Assembly: GCF_030272615.1 (NCBI RefSeq)
Contig: NC_081412.1
Span: 673,457,823 to 673,521,822, forward strand
Direction of reading: 5' to 3'
Source: Cryptomeria japonica
Taxonomy: Eukaryota; Streptophyta; Pinopsida; Cupressales; Cupressaceae
DNA: 64,000 nucleotides
Part shown: piece by piece, positions 11,300 to 22,948 of the stretch
Numbering within the stretch: position 1 is the stretch's first letter
Layout of the letters: the number at the start of each line of letters is the position of its first letter
The notes under the pieces: generated by a model
Told to the model about the DNA's origin: nothing
What the model saw: the letters and a program-made list of their open reading frames with translations, nothing else
The model's database searches: none
Made by a program: the position numbers and the translations under genes

Positions 11300-11869
11300 G
11301 AAGTGACATGTGTGGACATGTTGATTCAAATGCAATTTTTTAGATATGTTGTTAAAATTTGATCGATATGATTTTGTGTGTCGAAGTGTTGATATGATGC
11401 CTCAAATTTGATAAATGATATTGATTATGCCCTCTCAGGAGATGAATAAAGGATTTAGCAAAAAAAATGTCAAGTTGATGAGCATTTTTGGATTAATTTC
11501 ATTATGAGAATATTGACTCAATTGAATGCACATTATTGATTCATCTCCCGAAAATAATGTTGATAAGGTTAAAAATGAAAAGGTGATAAAAATGCATGCC
11601 CCACTTATTAACTGTTTTGATTTTACCCTTTAAAAGGTAGAAAGTGATTTGGAAAAATTATTTGCACACTTGTCTCTTTGTGATTGTGACATTGGATCTC
11701 TAACAACAATGCCGAAACCATATGCTTCGCACTGATTTGAACAGGTCAAGTGATACCGGAGACCTGCCACCTATGACCCACTAGTAAGTGGTCGAAATCT
11801 CTGTGTTTTTGATTGATTTTGTTCATTTTTATCATTTTTTTGAAATTTGGGTAAATTTTTGTCGGGTTA

Positions 11870-12205
11870 GCGCGTAGGTTAAATTGCTTAGTGCATATGA
11901 TAGGAAGGTTAGCGCATAGAAAAAACCTAGGTACTTTAGTATCTGGGTAGCATATGGTAGCATGGGTGGAAGATAGGCTAGCGCGTAGGACGTTCTAGTG
12001 CATAAGGTCTACATAAAAGCACATGGGATAGGTTGAGTAGTGCATTGGGTAGGTTAGCGCATTGGGTTAAGAGGGTAGCACAATGGAAGTACCAGTTAGC
12101 GTGTGCGAGGGGCTTAGTGCATAGAGTATGATTTATAGTGCATTGATGAAAAATGATAGCGTATGAGTAGTAGCTTAGTGCTTAGAAGCCCTAGTTTAGC
12201 GTGTA
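11870..12205 (+). repeat. TAGYGCRT short-motif array, element 2
   Basis: About 15 copies of TAGCGCGT / TAGTGCAT / TAGCGCAT and close variants occur roughly every 15-30 bases on the + strand, the sense strand of the antisense PMD gene. The reverse complement, ATGYRCTA, is found about 16 times on the + strand in the gag leader (29090-29480 and 31085-31260), where it reads TAGYRCAT in gag sense. The array is therefore mirrored at the two ends of the element body. Confidence 0.75.
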
Positions 12206-12409
12206 GGGTCCAAAGTTGATGAAAAAGTGATTTGCAGAATGCGTCATTAGTCAAATAGATTAGGTAGATGACATAGATGTTGATATGCACTTGTTGATTG
12301 TTTTGTTATGGTTCCTGATCCAATGTGAGTCTTTCTTTGTGATGATGTCCACTTCTAATATGCTGGTGTAGGATGATCTGAGTCTGTTGCTATCAATATG
12401 AATTGCTTT

Positions 12410-12850
12410 CGATATGGAGTGCCCAACTAATTGATTTTTGATGTGGATCCTGATTTTGAGTTTGATATGGATCTTGATGTTGTTTTTGATATGAGTCTGA
12501 TTTTTTATATGAGTCCTGATTTTTGATATGGTTCTTGATGTTGATTACCGATATGAGTCCTGATTTTTGATATGGTTCCTTGATGTTGCTTTCAATATGG
12601 TTCTTTTGATTGATTTCTCGATATGGATCTTTGATGCTGCTTGCAATATGGATCTTGATTTTTGATTTCCGATATGAGTCATGATTTTTGATATGGTTCC
12701 TGATTCTTGATTTCTGATATGATTCTTGATTTGATGCTTGCGATATGGGTCTTTGATTCTCAATATGGATCTTTGATTTCTCGATATGGGTCTTTGATTG
12801 ATTTCCTGATATGGGTCTTTGATTCTTGATATGGGTCTTTGATTTATTCA
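12410..12850 (+). repeat. GATATG(A/G)(G/T)TC minisatellite
   Basis: Degenerate tandem units of about 20-25 bases, such as TTGATATGGGTCTTTGATT, repeat for about 440 bases. Element 1 lacks such an array at the same place, so it expanded after the two subfamilies split. Confidence 0.8.
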
Positions 12851-12974
12851 CAGATTGGTGTGAATATGTGTATGATGTGTTCTTGAGGTGCTTCACTATT
12901 TCAAGTTGATTTTTCTCTAATTGGATATATTGGATGGATTGGAGAATTGATGATGGACACTTGTTGTTTTGCAG

Positions 12975-14974
12975 GAAGAGCTTGTCGTGCTCCAGTCTCG
13001 AGAGCAATTTTTGAGACCATGGTCATTGATTCCTCGTTAGTCACAGGCTGACAGAGATGTTATTGAGAGATGTGGGTTGTCCTCTTTACTAGACATGTCT
13101 CGGTATATAATTAACCAAGGTTGATTGAAAATGTTGGCACAAAGGTGGCATAGTGATATGAACACCTTTCACTTGGCTACAAGCGAGATGACAGACACAC
13201 TAGAGGACTGTTATCGAATTATATGGATTCTTATGGTTGGAGCCTTGTTGTTGTATGAGCAGATTGAGGAGGGTGGGACAGAGGCTCTCCATCACATCTT
13301 CCAGGATGATTAGATCAGTGGTTATGAGATCCCATGCCAGGAGTTTTTGGATTTTTGTTATGCTTCGCTACCATCTGTATTAGCAGGTTTCATTGGTGGA
13401 TTTATGTGTCCCGATCATAGGTCAAAGGGACCAACTATGGGATGGGGATTGGTGTTGGAGGAGATGGTGACATAGGGATGCAGGTTTGTATGGGGGTCTT
13501 GTATGTTTTCCCATCTATACAGAGAGCTTCACTAGGTGGTATATCTACGATATAGTAGTTTATCAACTGGGGTGACATTGTTACAGGTGTGGGCCTGGGA
13601 GGATATTCTTGTGTCAAGGCCACTTGTAGATAAGGATAGGCCAGTTGGTCAGTCTTACATTTATGGGTATACAAGTGTAGTTGTCTAGTGTAAGATGGGC
13701 AAGCTAGAGCATTGGTGGAGGGCACTGCATGATATTGATATACTCATTTGGGGACAATATATGGATTGTGAGGTGTGGGCAGAGCAAGGGATAGAGATGC
13801 CCTATGTATATATGTTGAGGTATCTAATCAAGCAGATGCCTTTATTATTGAGCGATTCTTGCATAGTCATGTTCAGCGACAGTATGGTAGACAACAGGGG
13901 ATGCCACAAGGAGCTTGTTTATATGCTCATTCACGATAGGATGTGCCAGAGTGGGGACCCACTTTGGATAGTGTACCTATGTTGGAGGAGTATATGATGC
14001 TGGTAGGGCTGATCTGGGATTATGAGGCTCAGGTTGTGGATGTAGGTATGATAGAGGAGTTTCCAGCTTACTTTGTGGCACATGTAGTGGCATGTATATC
14101 TGATCCGGTAGAGATGTTGCCTTCTTTTGATGATGATGAGGATGAGGAGCCATAGAGGTGAGGAGGAGTCAGATGAAGATATGAGGAGGGAGAGGAGATA
14201 GGACAGGGAGGTGGAGATGGGGGAGGAGGTGGAGGAGGAGTCGGTGGTAGAGGAGGTGGTAGTCGAGGAGGTGGGGGATTAGATAAAGGGAGAGGAGGAG
14301 GAGGAGATAGAGGGAGAGGAGGAGATAGAGGAGGTGGAATCATTCTTGGTATTGGTGGGGTTGGTAGGGTAGAGGATTTGCTAGCTATGGTGGGTGGTAT
14401 GGAGGATGATAGGCAACCTACACAAAGGAGGAGATCTAATGTTTTACCTCCACCAGTGCCTCAGAAAGGGATAGGTGTGGGTGGAACCACGACATAGGTA
14501 CCTGTTTAGATTAGGGTACCCACCCATCGATAGGATTCACAGATTAGAGTGCTAAAGGTCATGGTGTAGGAGCTGCAAGCATAGGTGTTAGCGTAGTAGC
14601 ACAAGATTACATAGGTTATGGCAAGTGGGATATAGAGAGAGAGCACTGCGGTTGGGTAGAGGACCTTGTTGATAGCTTGGAGAGAGCAATGGATGGTGCC
14701 CCAATACAGAACACACTTAGAGATATATAGTACTCGGCTAAGGAGGTGGTCCCTAGAGATCATAGATCTCCTAGCTATGCTACAGTGGTGTCCAGTTGAT
14801 CTGGCTGTAGTCATAGGAGGATAGAGAGTAGGGGTGTTACAGTGCCTACCTGATGTGATCCACTTGGTGGAGATCCAGGAGATGGAAGATCTACTGCTAG
14901 ACTATCAGCCTCAGGAGATAGTCATACCTGAGAGACCTATCTCTATTAGTTTTGATCACTTTGTTATATTTTGA
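12975..14974 (+). pseudogene. Plant mobile domain (PMD, MAIN/MAIL1-like) gene in element 2, antisense to pol
   Basis: The exon edge at 12975 follows TTTTGCAG and opens with EELVVLQSREQ, matching EDLRVLQLHER of element 1. PMD motifs follow on the + strand: MLAQRWHSDMNTFHL and EMTDTLEDCYRI (about 13128-13235), VLAGFIGGFMCPDH (about 13379-13420), LLQVWAWEDILVSRPL (about 13575-13625) and WWRALHDIDILIWGQYMDC, MPYVYMLRYLI (about 13710-13835). Then VQRQYGRQQGMPQG, VVDVGMIEEF..ISDPVE and an acidic FDDDEDEE run (about 14035-14150) lead to a Gly-rich linker (about 14190-14340). A Gln-rich tail (about 14520-14660) ends in a stop at 14972-14974. Most in-frame stops are TAG where Gln or Trp is expected. 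About 650 codons; clearly dead, but the domain order is complete. Confidence 0.85.
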
Positions 14975-16402
14975 GAGACATGATATCCCTTGTATATTTC
15001 AACCATTTTGGATATATATATATATATAGAACTCATTTTCTCTGATTCATATGTGATGAGTTATTGATGATGATTTTTGATATGCTTCGATATGATGATT
15101 CTATGATGATGATTTGATGCTTAGATAAGAATGCTCTTGGCTCTGATTATGATGTGAATGTATGATTCATTATGAGATGAGTGAGAATGTGATGATGTAT
15201 TGCATTGATTACTTTGATTTATGAGATGTATCTTGAAAATGAGATGTATGATAATGATAATGATGTGAGATGTATCTTGAAAATGAGATGTATGATGATG
15301 ACATGAGATAAAAATGATATGCAACTAAATGTAATTTTTAAAATGATATGTAACTAAATTCATGATTTAAATGATATGCAACTAAATCCAATTTTAAAAT
15401 GATATGCAACTAAATAGATGATTTAAATGATATGCATGTTTTGATTTTGCCGTTGTCATTCCTATATAGTCACTTGTTTGTGCTCTATTTTGTTTGTCAT
15501 CATTGAGCTTTTGATATGTTGGAAGTTAATAGAAGCATCATGGTATAATTGAACCATAACGACCTGAGTAAAACTTACATGGATTTTGATATTGCAAGGT
15601 GGCATAAGCGTCGAGGTATAATTGAACCAAGACAACCTAAGTGTTGCTTGCGTAAAACAAACAAGAGTTAACCATTTATATGTGCAAAGTGGAAAATATC
15701 TTCAATGATATGTTTCCAATCATTTCTCCAGACAAATTTGTACCATACAAATGATAGCCTCACAGACAAAAAAATTTAAGAAAAATATCGGATTCCTTCG
15801 TTGCATCTCTAGCTTAATGCATCCTCGAGTAGATCAAGAGATCTAATAATTCAAAATTAAGATACAAAATAGTCAAAACCTCATGCTATAAGTAAAAAAA
15901 TCATAATTCAGAAAATCATCCACCATGTGTGTGTTAAAGTTTTCAGTTGGATAATGGTCTTGTTTTCTAGCCTGATGAGCAGTTGTTGACATTGTTTCCT
16001 AGCATGCTACGATCCTTGTTGTTTGTTGTCGGAATGTTAAAGTGATAAGAATGTTTCCCCTAGTCACATATATCTATCAATGTGGATATATACGTTGATC
16101 ACCAAGCCATGGTGGGATATGATATGATGAATTTTTTTTTGGATAATCAAGGACATTGACTACGCTAAGTATGTTTAGGATAATGCTGCAAAAATAAGTG
16201 TTGGGTGATGACCATTAGATGAGACTTAGATGGATCAAAGATATTAGTAATGATAGATAGAGGAGCCATTATCTCACAAATAGTGCCTATTGCCAGGTTG
16301 TCAGTACTTTTTTATTGCACTTTTTTAAATTTATTTTTTATTTTTATTTTATTTTTTTGTATTTTTTTGTATTTTTTATGCTTTTTCCGTGCATTGGATG
16401 AT
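14975..16402. other. Non-coding region between PMD and integrase 3' ends, element 2
   Basis: The antisense PMD gene and pol converge here. At 15002-15027 there is a short TA run. At 15060-15440 there are repeated words (ATGATATGCAACTAAAT about five times, and an ATGAGATGTATCTTGAAA unit twice), matching 720-1500 of element 1 in inverse orientation. Just after the integrase stop the + strand is T-rich (16308-16385). No gene is seen. Confidence 0.6.
15060..15440. repeat. ATGATATGCAACTAAAT tandem words
   Basis: The unit recurs at roughly 30-base spacing between 15315 and 15440, alternating with 'gatttaa' and 'ttttaaa'. A second unit of about 55 bases (ATGAGATGTATCTTGAAA...) is present twice just before it. 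The inverse in element 1 carries 'catttagttgcat' words, so the repeat predates the split of the two copies. Confidence 0.65.
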
Positions 16403-17500
16403 TCAACTGTAGAATTTCTTCAGATGATTTTTTTTGGTTGGCTCATCAAGCACATCTCCTTCTGAATTTGTTAACCGATAGGTGCCTAATCCGTAGGCTG
16501 ATATGATGACAAAGGGACCCAACTAGTTAGGTTCAAACTTCCCCTTGTTTTCTTGATCTTGTTCATTTCTTGGATTTTCCTTTAGTACAAGATCACCAAC
16601 TTTGAATTCCCTAGGGATGACTCTATGATTATAGCTTCTGCACATTCGCTACTGGTATGGCTTAAGATGGTCATAGGCATGTCATTTTTCATCCAGAAGC
16701 TCTAGTTTATGCAACCTATTTACTTGATATTCCTCATCTGGTATGAGGCCCTTTAAAGATACTCGGAGAGATTGGATTTCCACCTCAAGAGGTAATATTG
16801 CTTCTGAACCATATACCAATGCATATGGTTATGCCCCTGTAGGTGTCCGGATACTAGTCCTGTATGCCCAAAGTGCCAGATTGAGTTGTACATGCCAATC
16901 CTTGCCTGCATCATTTACTATTTTGAGGATTTTCAAAATTATTTTATTGGATGCTTCTGCTTGACCATTCTTCTGTGGGTAGTAAGGTGTGGAGAAGCGA
17001 TGTTGGATTTTGAATCATTCACATAGATCTCACATCTTGATTTTTGAAAGAACGCCCATTGTCTATGATGATGGAATTGGGAATGCCATATCTGCAAATG
17101 AGATAATTGAGAATGAATGAGGTAATCTATTTTCTAGTTACAGTGGTCATCAGGACTGCTTCAATCTAGTTTGTGAAATATTATGTTGCTATGATAATGA
17201 GTTCATGTCCATTTGAAGAAGGATAAATTTTGCCAACAAAATTAGGTCCCCATTAATAGAAAGGCCAAGATGTGGTTAAAGGTTGTAGCTCCTATACTGG
17301 AACATGGATAAGATTGCCATGAATTTGGCACTTAGGAATTTTCTTTGCAAATTGATAGGACTCTTTCTCCATTGTCAGCTAGTAATATCTCATAATCAGA
17401 AGTTTCTTGGCAAGAGTAGGACCACTTCAATGTGTACCACAGATACACTCATGAATCTCATGTAAGGAAGAGTCAGATTCGTTATGATCGGGGTATCAAA
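16403..17500 (-). pseudogene. Integrase of element 2
   Basis: On the - strand the zinc-binding start is HECICGTHRSGPTLAKKLL, followed by KCQIHGNLIHVP, which supplies the HHCC pattern in part. The catalytic core shows DNGRSFKNQDVR around the second catalytic Asp, and a decayed region follows. The C-terminus ends NSEGDVLDEPTKKNHLKKF before TGA at 16403-16405. Several stops and frame changes interrupt it. The integrase follows the second RNase H directly, the normal Tat order. The end of pol is therefore well fixed, and the PMD gene lies outside pol on the other strand. Confidence 0.8.
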
Positions 17501-17720
17501 GAAGAGTACCATCTAGACCTCAATGATAAAGTGTGTCAGCGGTCGAGGTATAGCGAGAGGCTTGCTAGATGAAGCTGCATTTTTGGTTACGAGATAGGTT
17601 GAGTGGGAGAGTATTGTTCTTAAGATAATCATAGATTGTCCCGTATAGAGGTGAGTCTAAACCGGTTAGGGCATAGATGACTTGGGATGTAGAATTGTCA
17701 TAGGCTGGGAAAAACAATTG

Positions 17721-18260
17721 CTATACCAGGAACTCATAATGACTTTGTTTCTTTGGAATTTGCAATAGTGAAGCGATAGTGGCCATTGCATCGATAACTC
17801 TGTTGTCTAATCTTGGAATTTTCTCAAAGGTAATGTGTACAACGTACCATTTGAAATCATCCACCATTCTCTTGCAAGGAAGGAGCTTATCATCCTCTGT
17901 CTGATATTCATTGTTGATTTGATTGATAACTAGTTGAGAATCCACATAGACTCTCAATTCCATTATTTTCCATTCCATAGCCATTTTGATTCCTGTTACC
18001 AGGGCTTCATATTCAGGGATGTTGTTGGTGCATGGAAACATCAGTCTATAAGATCTTGGAATGGTGTGTCCCTTTGGAGTGACGAACAAGATGCTGGAAC
18101 CCGATCCATGTTGTGTATAGGATCCATCAAAGTATAGGGTCCATTGCTTGGGTGTGATAGTAAGAACATCATGTCTAGAAATTCTACCTGTAGTGGTTGT
18201 TGATCTAGTAAAGGTGCTTCTGCCAGTTGATCTGCAATGACCTATCCTTTGATAGCCCAA
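17721..18260 (-). pseudogene. Second (archaeal-type) RNase H of Tat/Ogre pol
   Basis: This open stretch of 179 codons encodes LYFDGS (Asp45), NNIPEYEALVTGIKMAME (Glu85), VYVDSQLVINQI (Asp107) and a PRLDNRVIDAMA end (Asp157). These are all four catalytic acidic residues of an RNase H. It lies after the RT-linked RNase H (decayed, 18261-18506 plus 22949-23180) and before integrase. A second, aRNH-type domain at this place is a hallmark of the Tat lineage of Ty3/gypsy elements. It is the best-preserved domain of this element. Confidence 0.87.
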
Positions 18261-18506
18261 CGTTCTATGTACTAGATATCAAACTTATTGAGAATCATGA
18301 CCCATTGAGCCAATCATCTTGTAAGAGCCACTTTGCTGAGTAAATACTTAAGAGGGTCAATTTTTGCTACTAGATTCATTGTATGGGCTAGCATGTAGTG
18401 GCAGAACTTTTCAAAGGCAAACACCACTGCTAAGCAAGCCTTCTCAATGAATGTATAATTTAGCTCATATCCATTCAAAGTTCTGTTGATGTAATATATA
18501 GCTCGT
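18261..18506 (-). pseudogene. RT-linked RNase H, C-terminal piece, split by solo LTR
   Basis: On the - strand the piece reads RAIYYINRTLNGYELNYTF, EKACLAVVFAFEKF, then WVMILNKFDI. This is the usual course of the first gypsy RNase H and the link to aRNH. Its upstream half, ending in LLAQEHLEGKE, is at 22949-23180. A solo LTR sits exactly between the two halves with a 5-base duplication. Confidence 0.8.
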
Positions 18507-21500
18507 TGTAATGCCCCGCCAAGAAACCCCGAAGGGATAAAGCTAAAACACTCAAATGGAGTGTAAATATTTTTATTTTATAATATATTCATAAGACACA
18601 ATATTAAGATGCATTGGAGTTATCTAATGCTTAGATAACATAGCGGAAGACTAAATGAACCTAAGGAGTTTCCCAATGTGATTACATAACCTAACACCTA
18701 ACTCAACTCGCGACATCTGATCCAATTAAGAAGGATATCTTAATTACATGTTATTACTTGAAACATGGATATAATTTGTTCAGTGAATTAACATTATAGA
18801 AATTAGGAAGCATTCATCTATTATGGTTGAAGATGACGCTAACATGAGGAAATTTACCCATAGAAGTTAAATCATAGATCACTTGCAAATTCATCCATTA
18901 AGGTTAAAATATGGTTAACGTGATGATTCCATCTATTTTAGATACATATAACTAATATATCGAAGTTCCTTTATAGAGGTTAAAATGTAATTAACCATAT
19001 GAGTTCATCCATTGTAATTAAAATATTGCTAAGAAGATGGAGTTCATTTATTAAGGTTAAAATGTAAATAACCGTATGAGTTCATCCATTATAGTTAAAA
19101 TGTAGGTATTAGGATGAAGTTCATTTATTAAGGTTATAATGTGGATAACCAATTGAGTTCATCCAATTATAGTTAGAATGAAGCTAATTTGATGAAGATC
19201 ATTTATTTAGAAAAAAACGTAAATAACTAAATGAATTCATCCAATTTAGTAAAATATAGCTATTATGATGATGTTCATTTATTAAGATAAAAAGGTAAGT
19301 AACTAAATTAAGTTCATCCATTAGAATTACAATTTAGGTATTATGACAAGTTCATCCAATAATTGTTATCCATTCATCACGTTCAAACTTATATTAAACT
19401 CATAACATGCACCTTGTTCCAAAATGCTCTATTAACATCATCATAACTATGAGGTCTTCTCATGCATACGTATTTTTATTAAAATCAACAGAGTACATTC
19501 CTTAATGATCCATTTATTGCATTTAACAAGATGACTACATTCAGACATTCAAAAATTAACTTCATAAAATCCCCATTACACACTTAACATAATGCATCCA
19601 TACATGCTAACACTAACTTTGAAACATGAGAGACAAAAGCATCACATAACATAGAAATGATCTTGGAGTTCACCCCTAGGGGGCTACATCTCTGAGTTTG
19701 CTCAATTACAAGACCCCTTTGGCAATAAATTAAGTTAAGATTACATAAGTTTCATGTCATTTACATTCCTGACTACTAGGTGAACATAACCAGTGTACGC
19801 CGACCCCTTCGGTCAATAAATCCTAAATGATCCCTACATAGAAATGGATCCAACTAAGCATATTAAAAGCTAATACAAAGGTTCATTGCCTGACAGTACT
19901 CTAACTAGGAGCCTGACCATCCTAGGGCCAACCACAACTCAGCCAGATAAACAAACATAATAGGGTCTTCCAAACAAACCTATCAAGGCCTTGCCATAAC
20001 TTCAACATAAGCGAATATCTAAATTAAACTTGCCATATTTCAATTTGTCCTTATCACAAAACCGAGAAAGAAAATAACTAAAACATTTATTTTACTAAAA
20101 GAGGATATCCTTAACTCATCAATTTTCCAATCGATGCATTATTAAATTTCTGATAATTCTATTAGCATATCATTTAAAGTTTCAGAATATCCAACGATGA
20201 ACATTTCGTGTTTCAATTACTTATATATTTTAGCAATCTATTTCTAAATTTCTCAGATGACCTATATCATTCAAATCAAAAAAACATAATATGTTCCTGA
20301 ATAAGGTATTATTTAAAAATCATCCATTAATAAATATATATTTATATTTTTTCAACAATCTCCTAATTAAAATAATATTCTATCCTCTTCCCAACAATGA
20401 TACTTCCCCATTAATACTGCTACCAAAATTGAATATTAACTAATATATATTTATAATCCCATGATTAATAAAATATACACAGTTAATAATTAATAATACC
20501 CAATAATCCCATTTAAATATTAATTAATATACATATATATTAATCTTCATCAATAAAATATATATTAATAATAATATTTAATAATGTTCAAATTTCAAAT
20601 TTATTATTAATTAATATATATTAATCTTCATTAATTATTATATATATTATTAATAATTAATAATTAATTACAAACTATATTAAAGAAACTTTTATAAAAA
20701 AATAAAATTTAAAAAAAAAACTTTTATTAAAAACAAAATTTAAAACTTTTTTTTTTTACACAAAAAAAAACTTCTAAATTTCCCCCCCTCCCGTGGGGAA
20801 ACCCACAGGCCCCACCAATTGGGAACCACGTGGTCCCCTCTCCCTTTGGGAAGGGGTTGTGGGGGCCATGACATGGTCTCCCCGCAGCCAAGGCTGTGTG
20901 GAGACCCTACCATGGTCTCCACGACATGGTTCTCCCCATGGCTTGGGGAAGCCATGACTCTCCCTAGCCATGGGTCAAGATCATGACTCTCCCCACGCCA
21001 CCCCAACAAAAACCAATGCACATAAAATAATTTGCAGTTTATATTTTTTTTGAGTTCTAATATTATTTAAAAAAAACACAAATAAACTCAAACCCCAGTT
21101 GCTTGGTCCACAACAGCAACATATATTCTTTTTTTTTTGACAATACTCATAAATTTTCTGAGAACAAAATGGGGTTATTTTCTAGAATAGCAAAAGACCA
21201 CCATAAACATATCCCTTATAAAAAAAAGAAAAAGAAAACATGGGAAAGCCCTAAATAAAATACAAGTAAACTAAAACCCCCAAATAAAAAATCAAGACTC
21301 AGAAATTCTCTGAGACACATAGAAAATGGATTCAGCCATTTTTAAACAAGCATTTTCATTTCTAGGCAACTAAAATTTACAATCTTTTCCACAATAAAAA
21401 ACTAATTTAACCATTTTTCCACAATACAAAACATTGCATACCCTTTTTTTGTAAAGCTGAAACTCAAATCTGAGGACATTCATGGCTTTTTCTTTTTTTT

Positions 21501-22948
21501 TAAACCAGCATTTCATGAAGAACAACCAAACACCATTTTCGATTTAACAACGAAATAAAAAGGTAAACATGAATCCTACCTCCTTTAGAATTCTTGGCAA
21601 AATTTTGAAGAAGAGCCCCCAACTTGCAGCTATAGAAATCCTTCCTTTCCAAAATCTCCATTCTCCATCCAAAAATATCTCTCTTTTTTTTTTCCAAAAA
21701 AAAAAATCAGCAAAACCCCCCCCAAAATATTTTTCCAACCTAGGTTAAAAGAATGAAATTGTTTACCTAATTTTCAAATTTCGAATTTAAACACTTTTTA
21801 AATAAAAAAATAGAAATTATCATTCTTTTCAACTATTCAAATAATCTAACTTGCTTTTCTAATTAAAATTAAAATGCTTCTCTCTCATTTACTTTTAATT
21901 TTCTCAATATTACTAAGCTAACATTTATATTTCACAATATTGACAAGGATAAAATATTTTGATTAAATTAATTCCCAAAATCAATCTTTCACACTATATC
22001 AAATATACTTATAATTAAACTTGCTTTTCTAATAAAAATTGATTTTTTTTAATGAGTAAAATTAACCTTTCTTTTCCAAAATGCAAAAGAGGTTGAATTA
22101 TCTCTATTTCAAATAACTTTAAATTTTTCTTTTTTAAAACGCATAAACTAATTAAATTCGTTATTTAAAATTAACTATTAAATTAAACTCGCTACAAAAA
22201 TAAAGCGATCTTTTAAATTAATGATTAATCACATAGAAGAACCCTATTTATTTTAAATTTCTCAATTACTAATGCGTAAATGAACACATTAAATCAAATT
22301 AAATACTTAAACTTGCTACAAACATAAATATAACGATCCTTTTAATTAATGATTAATCACCTAAAAGAAACCTATTTATTTTGATTTCTCAATTACTAAT
22401 GCATAAATGAACACATTAAATCAAATTAAATACTTAGGATAAAGCACTCCATTTTACCACACACAAGGCATGCAAACCAAGAAAGCCCACCAATCACATG
22501 ACACGCAAACCCAAATGAAAAAGGAACCCCGACGGACCACACACGATGCTCACCTGATCATGGCTAAGGCAAGATGAGGGTTTTACGACCACCTAATCCA
22601 AATTCTAAGGATAAAGGAGATATACCCCACCCTATGAATCCTCATGGAGACAAACCTCACACCTAGGCGGTACTGTGCCTGCAATCTCCTGCAACCATGA
22701 GTCATGCAAGCATACATATATATACATATTCAATGAAGGTGTTAGCTCAAGATTTATAACAAGAATTAAGGAAACAATTAAACTTACACAAGAATCAAAG
22801 CGAAAGCACAATAATAGGTATGCACAATATTCGTATTATCTAATCTACAACATTACATCATGGTAAATCAACCATTCAAGAGGGCCACATAGGAAATCAA
22901 CCAATGTCAAACCGGTTTTGCAAAGCTGACTAGGGTAGGGACACTACA
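18507..22948 (-). mobile_element. Solo chromovirus LTR nested in element 2
   Basis: On the - strand it starts TGTAGTGTCCCTACCC at 22948 and ends GGGGCATTACA at 18507, 4442 bases. Start, end and length match the LTR at 51883-56334 (4452 bases). No internal domain or second LTR is present, so it is a solo LTR formed by LTR-LTR recombination. The flanks are CTCGT (18502-18506) and CTCAT (22949-22953), a 5-base duplication with one change. The interior is AT-rich except for a GC-rich block at 20785-21010. ORFs inside it are not genes. Confidence 0.9.
20785..21010. repeat. GC-rich block of short palindromic words in solo LTR
   Basis: This 225-base island in an AT-rich LTR is built from repeated CCATGG / CCATGACTCTCCC / GGTCTCC words, many self-complementary. 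It lies about 1.94-2.16 kb from the LTR start. The LTR at 51883-56334 has its CTACCATATGGTAG array at the same distance (about 1.97-2.15 kb). Confidence 0.7.

Larger units (their letters stand above)
11300..12974 (+). other. Leader of antisense PMD gene in element 2
   Basis: This 1.7-kb stretch lies upstream of the PMD exon on the + strand. It holds the TAGYGC array (11870-12205), a GATATG minisatellite (12410-12850) and, at its end, a splice-acceptor-like TTGTTTTGCAG (12964-12974). No other ORF is convincing. The 204-residue ORF on the - strand at 12393-13007 is the translation of the minisatellite. Confidence 0.55.

Noticed and set aside
12393-13007. 204-codon ORF on the - strand, Ser/His/Asn/Lys-rich
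   Set aside because: It is the translation of the GATATG minisatellite and its flank; repeated words such as IKNQDSYRKS come from the tandem unit. No domain.
14068-14343. Pro-rich 91-codon ORF on the - strand
   Set aside because: Shadow of the Gly-rich linker of the PMD gene on the + strand.
12975-14974. A host MAIN/MAIL1-type gene at this locus
   Set aside because: The sequence is inside a retrotransposon with exact target duplications, full of stops, and a second copy sits at the same place in another member of the family.
20740-21021. 93-codon ORF on the - strand in a GC-rich block
   Set aside because: It lies in the palindromic-word block of a solo LTR; overlapping open frames on the same strand and repeated words make coding unlikely.
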